Assembly: GCF_000711895.1 (NCBI RefSeq)
Contig: NZ_JONO01000003.1
Coordinates: 124,001-188,000, forward strand
DNA from: Photorhabdus australis DSM 17609
GTDB taxonomy: Bacteria; Pseudomonadota; Gammaproteobacteria; Enterobacterales; Enterobacteriaceae
DNA length: 64,000 nt
Direction: 5' to 3'
Shown here in pieces: positions 56,927 through 64,000 of this stretch (position 1 is the stretch's first letter; every line of letters begins with the position of its first letter). The position numbers and the translations under genes are program-made. Below the pieces are notes generated by a model. It was not told where the DNA came from. It saw nothing but the letters and a program-made list of their open reading frames with translations, and did not search any database.

Positions 56927-57703
56927 ATGCTCCCATCAGAGCGTAGAGACTTTATTTATCGCTACATACACGAATATCGCACAATTTCCATCAGCGCACT
57001 GGTTGAACTGATGAACGTTTCGCATATGACAGTACGGCGGGATATCCGCACTCTGGAAGAGGAAGGAAAAGTCATCAGTGTCAGTGGAGGTGTGCAACTC
57101 AGTGATGCTCTACGCCAAGAATTACCCTGGAATGAAAAAGCCCGGCTTAATCATCGGCATAAACGAGAAATTGGCCGATATGCGGTATCCATGGTTGAAG
57201 ATGGACAGGTTGTTTATCTTGATGCCGGCACCACTACATTTGAGATTGCCAGAGTATTGGCTGAGCGTTTTAACCTCACCATCATTACTAATGATTTTTC
57301 CATTACCCAATACCTGATGAACAAACCTCAGTTGAGTCTGTTCCATACCGGAGGACAAGTCGATAAAAGAAATCATTCTTGTGTTGGCCGCACCGCAGCC
57401 ATGCTACTTCGCAGCTTGAATGTAGACATTGCTTTTATTAGCACCAGTTCCTGGGATCTGGAACATGGTGTCTCTACACCGCATGAAGAAAAAGTATTAG
57501 TCAAACAAGCCGTACTAAAAACCGCCCGTCGCCGGGTTTTAGTTTCTGACAGCAGTAAATATGGCAAATACGGCATGTTTCGTGTCTGCCCGCTTTCGAG
57601 TTTGGATGATATTGTCTGTGATAGCCAACTGTCTCCAGAAATACAACAACAATTACGAGAGCACAATTTGATATTGCATTCCGTCAACATACATACCCAA
57701 TAG
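56927..57703 (+). CDS. DeoR-family transcriptional regulator (YgbI-like)
   Basis: A 258-residue regulator with N-terminal DeoR helix-turn-helix (ISISALVELMNVSHMTVRRDIRTLEEEGKV, residues ~19-48) and a C-terminal sugar-phosphate-sensing domain (YLDAGTTTFEIARVL, VLVSDSSKYGKYG). It probably represses the cluster until a pathway intermediate binds. It lies inside the operon; in E. coli ygbI is divergent from ygbJ. AGGAG precedes ATG 56927. The last codons CAT ACC CAA and the TAG stop come from an ERIC derivative. Confidence 0.9.
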   Translation: MLPSERRDFIYRYIHEYRTISISALVELMNVSHMTVRRDIRTLEEEGKVISVSGGVQLSDALRQELPWNEKARLNHRHKREIGRYAVSMVEDGQVVYLDAGTTTFEIARVLAERFNLTIITNDFSITQYLMNKPQLSLFHTGGQVDKRNHSCVGRTAAMLLRSLNVDIAFISTSSWDLEHGVSTPHEEKVLVKQAVLKTARRRVLVSDSSKYGKYGMFRVCPLSSLDDIVCDSQLSPEIQQQLREHNLILHSVNIHTQ

Positions 57704-57840
57704 ATTTCAAGTTGCAGTGCGGCGGCAAGTGAACGCAGCCAACAAAGCAGCAGCTTGAAAGATGACGAGTATAGATAACTCTGTGACCGGGGTGAGTGAG
57801 TGCAGCCAACAAAGAAGCAACTTGAAAGATGACGGGTATA
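57693..57840 (-). repeat. Composite ERIC: short derivative fused to half an element
   Basis: 57693-57773 is a short ERIC lacking the core (ATACCCAATAGATTTCAAG ... GATGACGAGTATA). From 57771 a half copy follows in the same orientation (GATAACTCTGTGACCGGGG ... GATGACGGGTATA). It supplies the regulator's stop codon. Confidence 0.82.
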
Positions 57841-57910
57841 AGAGCCAAAAATCTACCTTACACGCACAAATAGCCCAGAATTATTGAGCTATTAAACAAG
57901 GAGAGTCGCA

Positions 57911-58876
57911 ATGAAAGTGATAATCACTGGTGCCGCAGGTTTTCTGGGCCAGCAACTTGCTAGTGCTTTGCTTAAAAATAACCAAAATTTAAACTTCGAT
58001 CAGCTAATATTGACCGATATTCACCCCCCTACTTCACCGGTTAATAATCCTCGTGTCCAGTGTCTGGCACTGGATTTAACTCAGCCAGATGCTGCGGAAA
58101 AGCTGATTGATGAAGATAGTACTGTACTATTCCATTTAGCTGCGATTGTCAGTAGTCACGCTGAAAATGATTTTGATCTTGGTTTGCAAGTTAACTTTGA
58201 TGTTACTCGTCATTTATTGGACGTTGCCCGAGCCAGAAATCCAGAATTGAAATTTATTTTCACCAGCTCCCTTGCCGTATTTGGCGGAGAATTACCGGCA
58301 ACCATCACAGATCAATGTGCGGTTAATCCTCAATCATCCTATGGCACACAAAAAGCCATGTGTGAATTGATGATTAATGACTATTCCCGTAAAGGATACA
58401 TAGATGGCCGGGTACTCCGACTGCCAACAATCAGTATTCGCCCAGGAAAACCAAACAAAGCCGCATCTTCCTTTGCCAGCGGTATTATCCGTGAACCTCT
58501 ACATGGTGAAATCGGCGTTTGCCCGGTTTCCCGCCATCTCACTTTATGGCTTTCCAGCCCTGAAACCGTGATCCGCAACTTTATTCATGCTGCTCAAATC
58601 CCGGCTGAAAAATTTGGCTGGTCCCGCACCGTGAATTTACCAGGTATCAGCGTGACCGTTCAGGCCATGATTGATGCGCTGGCAGAAGTTGCCGGGCAAA
58701 AAGCAGTGGATCTGATCCGCTTCGAACCAGATGAAAACATTGATCGTATTGTTGCCAGTTGGCCGGGTAACTTTGATATCAGTCGTAGTCTGTCGCTGGG
58801 GTTCTACACTGATGGGGATTTCAGCGATGCGATACGCGCTTTTATCACCAATAACATGTTCCAGAATGGAGGTTAA
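57911..58876 (+). CDS. denD: D-erythronate dehydrogenase
   Basis: A 321-residue extended SDR enzyme. Rossmann motif TGAAGFLGQQLA, VLFHLAAIVSS, FTSSLAVFGG and Tyr-X3-Lys in SSYGTQKAMCEL are present. Members next to otnK/otnC/otnI oxidise D-erythronate to 2-oxo-tetronate. Having denD and ltnD together lets both four-carbon acids feed the same downstream enzymes. GGAG lies seven bases before ATG; the permease begins two bases after its stop. Confidence 0.9.
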   Translation: MKVIITGAAGFLGQQLASALLKNNQNLNFDQLILTDIHPPTSPVNNPRVQCLALDLTQPDAAEKLIDEDSTVLFHLAAIVSSHAENDFDLGLQVNFDVTRHLLDVARARNPELKFIFTSSLAVFGGELPATITDQCAVNPQSSYGTQKAMCELMINDYSRKGYIDGRVLRLPTISIRPGKPNKAASSFASGIIREPLHGEIGVCPVSRHLTLWLSSPETVIRNFIHAAQIPAEKFGWSRTVNLPGISVTVQAMIDALAEVAGQKAVDLIRFEPDENIDRIVASWPGNFDISRSLSLGFYTDGDFSDAIRAFITNNMFQNGG

Positions 58877-58878
58877 GT

Positions 58879-60264
58879 ATGGAACTCCACATTCCAGTTA
58901 TTGGTCTAGGTGTAGCTGTATTTGTTCTAATCTTTCTTGTGCTACGTACCCGTGTTCATGCTTTGCTGGCAATGTTGATTGCCGCAGCAATTGCTGGAAT
59001 TTCTGGTGGGTTAACCGCAGCAAATACCATTGATGTTATGACTAAAGGTTTTGGCTCCACACTAGGCAGTATTGGTATTGTTATCGGTTTAGGTGTCATG
59101 ATGGGGAGAGTGCTGGAAGTTTCTGGCGCTGCTGAACAGATAGCTTACAGTTTTATTAGATGGTTGGGTAAAAAACGCGAAGAATGGGCTTTAGCGATTA
59201 CCGGTTATATCGTCAGTATTCCAATTTTTGTCGATTCTGCTTTCGTTATCCTGTACCCACTCGCTAAGGCATTGGCAAAAAAAGGGAAACGTAATCTACT
59301 GACTCTCGGTGTAGCCCTGGCAGGTGGATTGGTTGTTACCCATCACGCAGTCCCACCTACACCTGGGCCATTGGGTGTCGCGGGTATCTTTGGTGTAGAT
59401 ATCGGCGCGATGATGCTAGCTGGAATGATGCTGGCAGTTCCTTGTGTTATTGGTATTGTGTTCTATGCCAAATGGCTGGCAATAAAATATCCAGAATTTC
59501 AGCCAATTGATGAAGCAGAACAAGCTCAGGATCTACAAGAAATCCATCAGCGTTATATGGAAGAAAAGGCGAACAAATCATTACCAAATCTATTTCTTTC
59601 CTTACTGCCGATTATCGTTCCTATCGTTTTAATCTTCATTAAAGCCATTAATGGACTGTTACTCAGTACTGAAACCTTTAGCGGACAAGAAAACACCGTC
59701 TATTTTCAAGTATTTGACTTCCTTGGTGCACCGGTTATTGCCTTATCAATTAGCGTATTATTGGCCGTTTATACCTTGATGCCCAAAGTCAGTAAGCATG
59801 ACGTGATTAATCGACTGGAAGAAGGTTTACAGACTGCCGGTATTATTTTATTGGTGACGGGAGCTGGCGGCGCATTAGGCGCGGTACTACGTGAAAGTGG
59901 CACCGGCACTATTCTGGCACAACATATAGCAAACCTACCTCTGACACCGGTGATGATTCCATTTATCATTGCAACACTGGTTCGTTTAATTCAAGGCTCC
60001 GGCACTGTGGCAATGATCACCGCCGCTTCTATTTCTGCGCCAATTATTAGTCAAATTCCGGGGATCAATATGCTGGTCGCCGCACAAGCAGCAACGATGG
60101 GTTCACTATTCTTTGGTTATTTTAATGACAGCCTATTCTGGGTCGTTAACCGCATGATGGGAATCAAAGATGCTAAACAACAGATGATCGTTTGGTCAAT
60201 ACCAACCACTATTGCATGGGCAATTGGCTTATGTGGTGTCATCATCCTGGATCTGGTGCTATAA
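58879..60264 (+). CDS. GntP-family sugar acid permease (YgbN-like)
   Basis: A 461-residue proton-coupled permease with about 12-14 hydrophobic segments. TRVHALLAMLIAAAIAGISGG, GLGVMMGRVLEVSGAAEQIAYS, HHAVPPTPGPLGVAGIFGVDIG and SLFFGYFNDSLFWVVNR are GntP/YgbN signatures. Position at the end of the cluster suggests import of threonate and erythronate. Its terminator is duplicated 2 kb downstream. Confidence 0.94.
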   Translation: MELHIPVIGLGVAVFVLIFLVLRTRVHALLAMLIAAAIAGISGGLTAANTIDVMTKGFGSTLGSIGIVIGLGVMMGRVLEVSGAAEQIAYSFIRWLGKKREEWALAITGYIVSIPIFVDSAFVILYPLAKALAKKGKRNLLTLGVALAGGLVVTHHAVPPTPGPLGVAGIFGVDIGAMMLAGMMLAVPCVIGIVFYAKWLAIKYPEFQPIDEAEQAQDLQEIHQRYMEEKANKSLPNLFLSLLPIIVPIVLIFIKAINGLLLSTETFSGQENTVYFQVFDFLGAPVIALSISVLLAVYTLMPKVSKHDVINRLEEGLQTAGIILLVTGAGGALGAVLRESGTGTILAQHIANLPLTPVMIPFIIATLVRLIQGSGTVAMITAASISAPIISQIPGINMLVAAQAATMGSLFFGYFNDSLFWVVNRMMGIKDAKQQMIVWSIPTTIAWAIGLCGVIILDLVL

Positions 60265-60371
60265 ACACAAAATCATCAATAAAAATGGTGATTTGAATCA
60301 CCATTTTTACATTCAACTTTAATGCAAGTAACAAACAATATTTTAGATTTCTATTTCTTGATTTATATACC
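60257..60371. repeat. Duplicated segment, copy 1 (permease tail and terminator)
   Basis: From TGCTATAAACAC, the last bases of the permease gene, to TTTCTTGATTTATAT this segment is nearly identical to 62319-62427. It differs by a three-base indel and a few substitutions. It marks the left end of the first of two tandem modules. Confidence 0.85.
60281..60307 (+). terminator. Terminator of the threonate/erythronate operon
   Basis: AAAAATGGTGATT - TGAATCACCATTTTT forms a stem with a T run. A near-identical copy lies at 62338-62365. Confidence 0.85.
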
Positions 60372-60576
60372 CAATAGATGCAAATGAATCTCTAAATGGT
60401 AATTTTATTTTTTACATAACAGGTCAAACTGGGCAATTAGAATTGTTTTATGAAGTTAAAATAATTTCGATGCCATGCCATATAAAAGGTTTTTTCTAAA
60501 TTACAAATCAATTTCATGGAATCATATAATAGCCGGTACATCAGCCTATAGTATATGGGACGACCGAATCTATTAA
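60372..60576 (+). pseudogene. Remnant of an hcp gene
   Basis: This matches 62733-62989 of the intact hcp at near-identity but lacks the start and first ~75 codons. It also lacks 52 internal bases (relative to 62821-62872 of the intact copy), which were flanked by AATAATT in the intact gene. The left junction reads TATACCCAATAGAT, the end of an ERIC element. It cannot encode a functional product. Confidence 0.88.
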
Positions 60577-60582
60577 ATAAAA

Positions 60583-60607
60583 TGAGCATAGCAGTATGCT
60601 ATGCTTA
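60583..60607. terminator. Shared hairpin between hcp remnant and immunity gene 1
   Basis: AGCATAG - CAGTATG - CTATGCT with A/T-rich flanks; a matching hairpin lies at 62998-63020 in module 2. It can terminate both converging genes. Confidence 0.7.
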
Positions 60608-61042
60608 TTTACATAGTGATATATTTTTTACATACTTATTAGTTGCCATCCATGATGATTTATCACATAAAAAATAACTTTCATCTTTTAGTTCAAAATC
60701 AACATAAAAAGAAAAAAACAAAGCAAAAACAAATCCAAATATCGCAATAAAGGTAACCAGCCCTCCAATTCTATTACTACTTAAATTTATCTTTTTTTTA
60801 TTACCTAAAAACACCTTATTATTATTTAAAAGAGACTTAAATAACAATATGGATATATACATACACAATGGGCTACACCAAATAAACCAAGCACTTATAG
60901 TTGAAGATGTAATAATATCGCTTCTAGTTAAAAACCCTCGATAATCGATTGTCGACGCTAACACACCAATAACCGAAGCACTCATAAATATTAATGCAGA
61001 AATAAATATTTTCACTCTAGATGGAGTATTTTTATTACCCAC
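60605..61042 (-). CDS. Putative T6SS immunity protein, module 1 (three-helix membrane protein)
   Basis: A 145-residue membrane protein. Hydrophobic segments lie near residues 9-29, 52-76 and 95-118. They are followed by a C-terminal tail FELKDESYFLCDKSSWMATNKYVKNISLCK with two Cys that could pair in the periplasm. The frame is open from 61063, but GTG at 61042 overlaps the effector's stop (GTGGGTAA), exactly as GTGGATAA does in module 2. The family resembles small membrane proteins of unknown function in Yersinia and Photorhabdus (perhaps DUF1240, from memory). Immunity function is inferred from coupling to the effector-like gene. Confidence 0.65.
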   Translation of the reverse strand: MGNKNTPSRVKIFISALIFMSASVIGVLASTIDYRGFLTRSDIITSSTISAWFIWCSPLCMYISILLFKSLLNNNKVFLGNKKKINLSSNRIGGLVTFIAIFGFVFALFFSFYVDFELKDESYFLCDKSSWMATNKYVKNISLCK

Positions 61043-62056
61043 GATAATACCTTCCCCAAGCATTGAAAATTTGATCGGGATGATAAGTACTTATAGGAGT
61101 TTTTACCTTATGTTCTTTTAATTTCTTAATTATAGTTTCACTAATTTTAAATTCATCATCTAACCACATTAACCCCCAAACAACAAGCGCCCCAATTATG
61201 AAAACGCCGATAGCTATAGCAGTAGTACTCAGAGCAGCAGTAACAACAAACGAAGTTGCTGCTGCAACTGTTGATTTCGCTATTATAGTTGCGACAATTA
61301 TCTTCGCCATATCCATCGATAAATTAACAAAAAAATTAGTTAAATCATACTCACTCTTAAACATCAATTCAACAGATCTATATGCAGCAGAATATATAAC
61401 ACCAAACCTAGCCCCTTTAACAATACTACCTTCCATAGCCACAGAACCTATCCCAACTTCCATTATTTTTTTATTATTAATAAGATATCTTGTAGCATTC
61501 AGATATTTCCTAATACCTGGACGATCAGTTAGTTTTATATATCTTTCTCCATTCTTCCCCAAATATTCTATAGCTTTTATCCCCTTTCCTTTAAGTTCAT
61601 TTATTATATGCGTAAAAATTCCAATATTTATAGGCTTAAAATGTTTTGCCACTTTAAAAACTCCCGGTGCATCTTTTATATTCCCTGCGAAATTTGACAA
61701 AACATCAGTTACTGGAAAAACAGTATCCTTTAGAGATGATTTAATATCACACCCCAATTCTTTCAAAAAGATAATAGCTTCATTTTCATCTAATAAGGCA
61801 TGGTAATCTACATTTTCTTTTATACCTGTTATCTTTCAAGTTGCCTCTTTGTTGGCTGCACTCACTCACCCCAGTCACATAGTTATCTATGCTCCTGGGG
61901 ATTCGCTCCCTTGCCGTCGCGATGCATCTTGAAATCTATTGGGTATAGTTGCTTTTCAAGATCTTTATAATTGATATAATCCATTTGTTTTCTGAAATTC
62001 TTTTCATAATCAAAATCATCTTCAACCCATGTTCTTAATCGTGGATCATATTTCAT
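61035..62056 (-). pseudogene. Putative T6SS effector gene split by an ERIC insertion, module 1
   Basis: ATG 62056, with GGAG eight bases before, begins MKYDPRLRTWVEDDFDYEKN and runs into an ERIC at 61821-61947. The frame resumes beyond it as KENVDYHALLDENEAIIFLK. Deleting 125 bp (the ERIC minus one TA) joins them in frame as EKQ-L-KENV and gives 298 codons plus stop. The C-terminal part has a conserved core (KYLNATRYLINNKKIMEVG), a segment VNLSMDMAKIIVATIIAK and a long hydrophobic hairpin near residues 215-255. It ends YHPDQIFNAWGRYYRG. It is homologous to the module 2 protein. Membrane-active toxicity is inference. As it stands, only the C-terminal fragment from a TTG at 61766 could be made. 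Confidence 0.7.
61821..61947 (+). repeat. ERIC (IRU) repeat disrupting the module 1 effector gene
   Basis: A 127-bp full-length copy with TATACC and GGTATA ends. It lies inside coding sequence, with the reading frames on both sides joining if one TA is kept, as expected for insertion into a TA dinucleotide. Confidence 0.93.
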
Positions 62057-62318
62057 TTTGTAACTCCATTTATATTTACTATTAATGAGCACCTCATATA
62101 TTATCGGATTCAGCTATTTTTTCTTTAGTTTTTCTGAACTTTTGTGAACTTAATCAAGTTTCCCTGTTGAGGACTGACATTCTGTTTTAGATGATATCGT
62201 CATGAAGAATATCTGCTATGAGCATCGTCAATTTCTCATGACGACACCATATAAGGCGCTGGCTAAAAAGGAAAGCGTAATCTGTTGATTCCCGGGGTAG
62301 CAAGTGCTGGCAGCTCCT
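62057..62318. other. Unique spacer between the two hcp modules
   Basis: About 260 bases with no match elsewhere in the window. It includes the presumed promoter of the split effector gene, and CATGAGAAATTGACGATGCTC-like sequence near 62220-62240 on the reverse strand without a recognisable product. I see no gene. Confidence 0.45.
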
Positions 62319-62427
62319 TGCTATAAACACAAAATCAATAAAAATGGTGATTTGGATCACCATTTTTACATTCAACTTTAATGCAAGTAACAAACAATAT
62401 TTTAGATTTCTATTTCTTGATTTATAT
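62319..62427. repeat. Duplicated segment, copy 2, with terminator copy
   Basis: A near-identical copy of 60257-60371, starting within the permease's last codons (TGCTATAA) and including the hairpin ATGGTGATTT / GGATCACCAT at 62342-62362. No permease gene precedes it here, so it is a by-product of duplication. Confidence 0.87.
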
Positions 62428-62509
62428 TACTATTGTAACTTTCATTTATATATTAAGTTACATACTTAGAATATTAGGTTAAATTATAAAAAATTAGGAT
62501 AGTAATTTT

Positions 62510-62989
62510 ATGTCATACATGATTTATTTGTCTTTGAATGGTAAAAAACAAGGGCTGATCTCTGCTGGGTGTTCAACCCTAGATTCAATAGGAAATAGGT
62601 ATCAAAATGGACACGAGGATCAAATACAGGTACTGAGTTTAAACCATACAATAACAAGACAGCAGAATGTTAGTCATCAACCCATACAGTTCATTAAGCC
62701 AGTAGATAAGTCATCACCATTGTTAGCTATGGCAATAGATTCAAATGAATCTCTAAATGGTAATTTTATTTTTTACAGAACAGGTCAAACTGGGCAATTA
62801 GAATTGTTTTATGAGGTTAAAATAATTGAAGCCACTATTACTGATATTTCCTGTGTATATCCTCATTCTATAAATAATTTCGATGCCATGCCATATGAAA
62901 GAGTTTTTCTAAATTACAAATCCATCTCATGGAATCATATAACAGCCGGTACATCAGCTTATAGTATATGGGACGATCGAATCTATTAA
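62510..62989 (+). CDS. Hcp/TssD-family type VI secretion tube protein
   Basis: A 159-residue Hcp family protein of the enterobacterial class that begins M-x-x-x-IYLSLNGKKQGLISAGC. SIGNRYQNGHEDQIQVLSLNHTI, the QPIQFIKPVDKSSPLLAMAI block and the C-terminal YKSISWNHITAGTSAYSIWDD are diagnostic. Hcp forms hexameric rings of the T6SS tube and carries small effectors in its lumen. No other T6SS structural gene is in the window, so this is an orphan hcp module. AGGA precedes the ATG by ten bases. Convergent with the immunity-like gene. Confidence 0.9.
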   Translation: MSYMIYLSLNGKKQGLISAGCSTLDSIGNRYQNGHEDQIQVLSLNHTITRQQNVSHQPIQFIKPVDKSSPLLAMAIDSNESLNGNFIFYRTGQTGQLELFYEVKIIEATITDISCVYPHSINNFDAMPYERVFLNYKSISWNHITAGTSAYSIWDDRIY

Positions 62990-62997
62990 ATAAAAAT

Positions 62998-63020
62998 GAG
63001 CATAGCAGTATGCTATGCTC
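62998..63020. terminator. Shared hairpin between hcp and immunity gene 2
   Basis: GAGCATAG - CAGTATG - CTATGCTC, an eight-base-pair stem, directly between the convergent ends of hcp and the immunity-like gene. Confidence 0.75.
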
Positions 63021-63420
63021 ATTTACATAGTGATATATCTTTTACATATTTATTAGGCTCCATCCATGATGATTTATCACATAGAAAATAATTTTCATTT
63101 TTTAGTTCAAAATCAACATAAAAAGAAAAAAACAAATTAAAAACAAATCCTATCACTGCTAAAATACCAAAAATACTCCCTATTTTATTATTGAACACCA
63201 CTTTTTCTTTAGTTATAAGGTACTTGAATAATAATAAAGAAAAATACATACATAATGGACTAACCCAAATAAACCAAGCGCTTTTGGTTGAAAACGTAAC
63301 AATTTCATTTCTAGTTATAAACGAAATATAATCATTTACTGATGCTAATCCAGCAATCACAGCAACGCACATAAATGCTACTGCGACTACAAATACTTTT
63401 AATCTACTTACATTATCCAC
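63019..63420 (-). CDS. Putative T6SS immunity protein, module 2 (three-helix membrane protein)
   Basis: A 133-residue homologue of the module 1 protein. It has three hydrophobic segments (residues ~7-28, 48-70 and 82-105) and the nearly identical C-terminal block FELKNENYFLCDKSSWMEPNKYVKDISLCK. The N-terminal two thirds are much more diverged, as expected if they contact a variable toxin. Start is GTG, overlapping the effector stop by eight bases (GTGGATAA). Function inferred from pairing with the effector-like gene. Confidence 0.68.
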   Translation of the reverse strand: MDNVSRLKVFVVAVAFMCVAVIAGLASVNDYISFITRNEIVTFSTKSAWFIWVSPLCMYFSLLLFKYLITKEKVVFNNKIGSIFGILAVIGFVFNLFFSFYVDFELKNENYFLCDKSSWMEPNKYVKDISLCK

Positions 63421-64000
63421 GAGAATATCTACCCCACATGCTAAAAAATTGATCTGGGTGATAAGGTGTAGGTGGTTTTATCTTATATTCTTTAAGTTTT
63501 TTAATTATAGTTTCACTAATTTTATATTTGCTATCTAACAAATATAAAACATAAGCAATACCTACTCCAAGAGCAAAAATACCAATAGCCACAATGGTAG
63601 CACTAGCCCCAATAGCAAAAATTGGCGAAGTTACTATTGCTCCAACAGCAAGCCTAGCTATTGTTGTCGATACAATCAACTTTGCCATATCCATTGATAA
63701 GTTAACATAAAAATCTATTAGGTTATATTCATCCTTAAGCATTAATTCAACTGCTCTATATGCAGCGGAAAACACAATACCGAATCTAACTCCTGAAGCA
63801 ATACTACCTTCCATAGCCACAGAACCAACTCCAACTTCCAGTATTTTTTTATTATTGATAAGGTATCTTGTTGCATTTAAATATTGTCTAACCGCTGGAT
63901 AACCAGATAATTTTATATATCTCACACCATTTTTACCTAAGAATTCTTTAGCTATTACACCTTTTCCTTTTAGTTCATTTATTATATGAGAAATTATTCC
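63413..64000 (-). CDS. Putative T6SS effector, module 2, partial (5' end outside window)
   Basis: The frame is open from the window edge to 63413, giving 195 C-terminal residues beginning GIISHIINELKGKGVIAKEF. It aligns throughout with the module 1 protein: KYLNATRYLINN-type core (QYLNATRYLINNKKILEVG), VNLSMDMAKLIVSTTIAR, a hydrophobic Gly/Ala/Ile-rich hairpin near the end, and KISETIIKKLKEYK followed by YHPDQFFSMWGRYSRG. The hydrophobic hairpin next to amphipathic helices suggests a membrane-active or pore-forming toxin, which is inference. A GTG at 63925 is internal, not the true start. Confidence 0.68.
   Translation of the reverse strand, partial: GIISHIINELKGKGVIAKEFLGKNGVRYIKLSGYPAVRQYLNATRYLINNKKILEVGVGSVAMEGSIASGVRFGIVFSAAYRAVELMLKDEYNLIDFYVNLSMDMAKLIVSTTIARLAVGAIVTSPIFAIGASATIVAIGIFALGVGIAYVLYLLDSKYKISETIIKKLKEYKIKPPTPYHPDQFFSMWGRYSRG

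Noticed and set aside
62187-62393. Leftward 68-codon open frame between the hcp modules, considered as a transposase fragment
   Set aside because: It spans the duplicated terminator, has no recognisable motif, and starts within copied non-coding sequence.
63413-63925. Module 2 effector starting at GTG 63925
   Set aside because: The frame stays open to the window edge, and the upstream residues align with the module 1 protein, so the true start lies outside.

Overview
The window is a chromosomal segment of an entomopathogenic enterobacterium, most probably Photorhabdus (Morganellaceae). The backbone follows E. coli gene order (rluB-yciO-rnm | trpLEGDCBA | ompW-yciC | yciB-yciA-tonB | yciY-clsA-yciU | oppFDCBA | ychE-adhE-tdk-hns-galU-rssB-ychJ-purU-tyrT). 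It is interrupted by accessory blocks and sprinkled with ERIC repeats (eight near-full copies plus several short or partial ones). A split Tc-toxin A subunit flanked by two GH18 chitinases, the layout of the Yersinia entomophaga Yen-Tc locus, also fits an insect pathogen. The assignment is inferred from gene content; no database search was possible.

Layout. 1-2726: rluB (partial), yciO and rnm, all leftward. 3128-14494: a leftward toxin cluster, chitinase - TcA part 1 - TcA part 2 - chitinase, inserted between rnm and the trp promoter, with no TcB or TcC gene in view. 15352-22187: the complete trp operon with TrpR operator, leader peptide, attenuator and end terminator. 22211-31777: ompW, yciC, an OmpX/Ail-like porin, a SulP transporter, yciB, yciA, tonB, yciY, clsA and yciU. 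31962-39438: the oligopeptide permease operon with two OppA paralogues. 40005-52127: ychE, adhE, tdk, hns, a UDP-sugar operon (galU-ugd-epimerase), rssB, ychJ and purU.

52160-52803 holds three tandem copies of a tRNA-Tyr transcription unit. The first has lost almost all of the tRNA, the second is split in its T loop by a 75-bp insertion, and only the third is intact. 53181-60264 is a complete L-threonate / D-erythronate catabolic cluster (ltnD, otnK, otnC, otnI, a DeoR-type regulator, denD, GntP-type permease).

60257-64000 is the most unusual part: two tandem modules, each made of a terminator copy, an hcp-type type VI secretion gene, and on the opposite strand a three-helix membrane protein whose start overlaps the end of a protein with a hydrophobic hairpin. 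I read these as putative T6SS effector/immunity pairs. In the first module the hcp gene is reduced to a deleted remnant and the effector gene is split by an ERIC element. Removing 125 bp and leaving one TA restores a clean 298-codon frame. The second module looks intact but its effector runs off the window.
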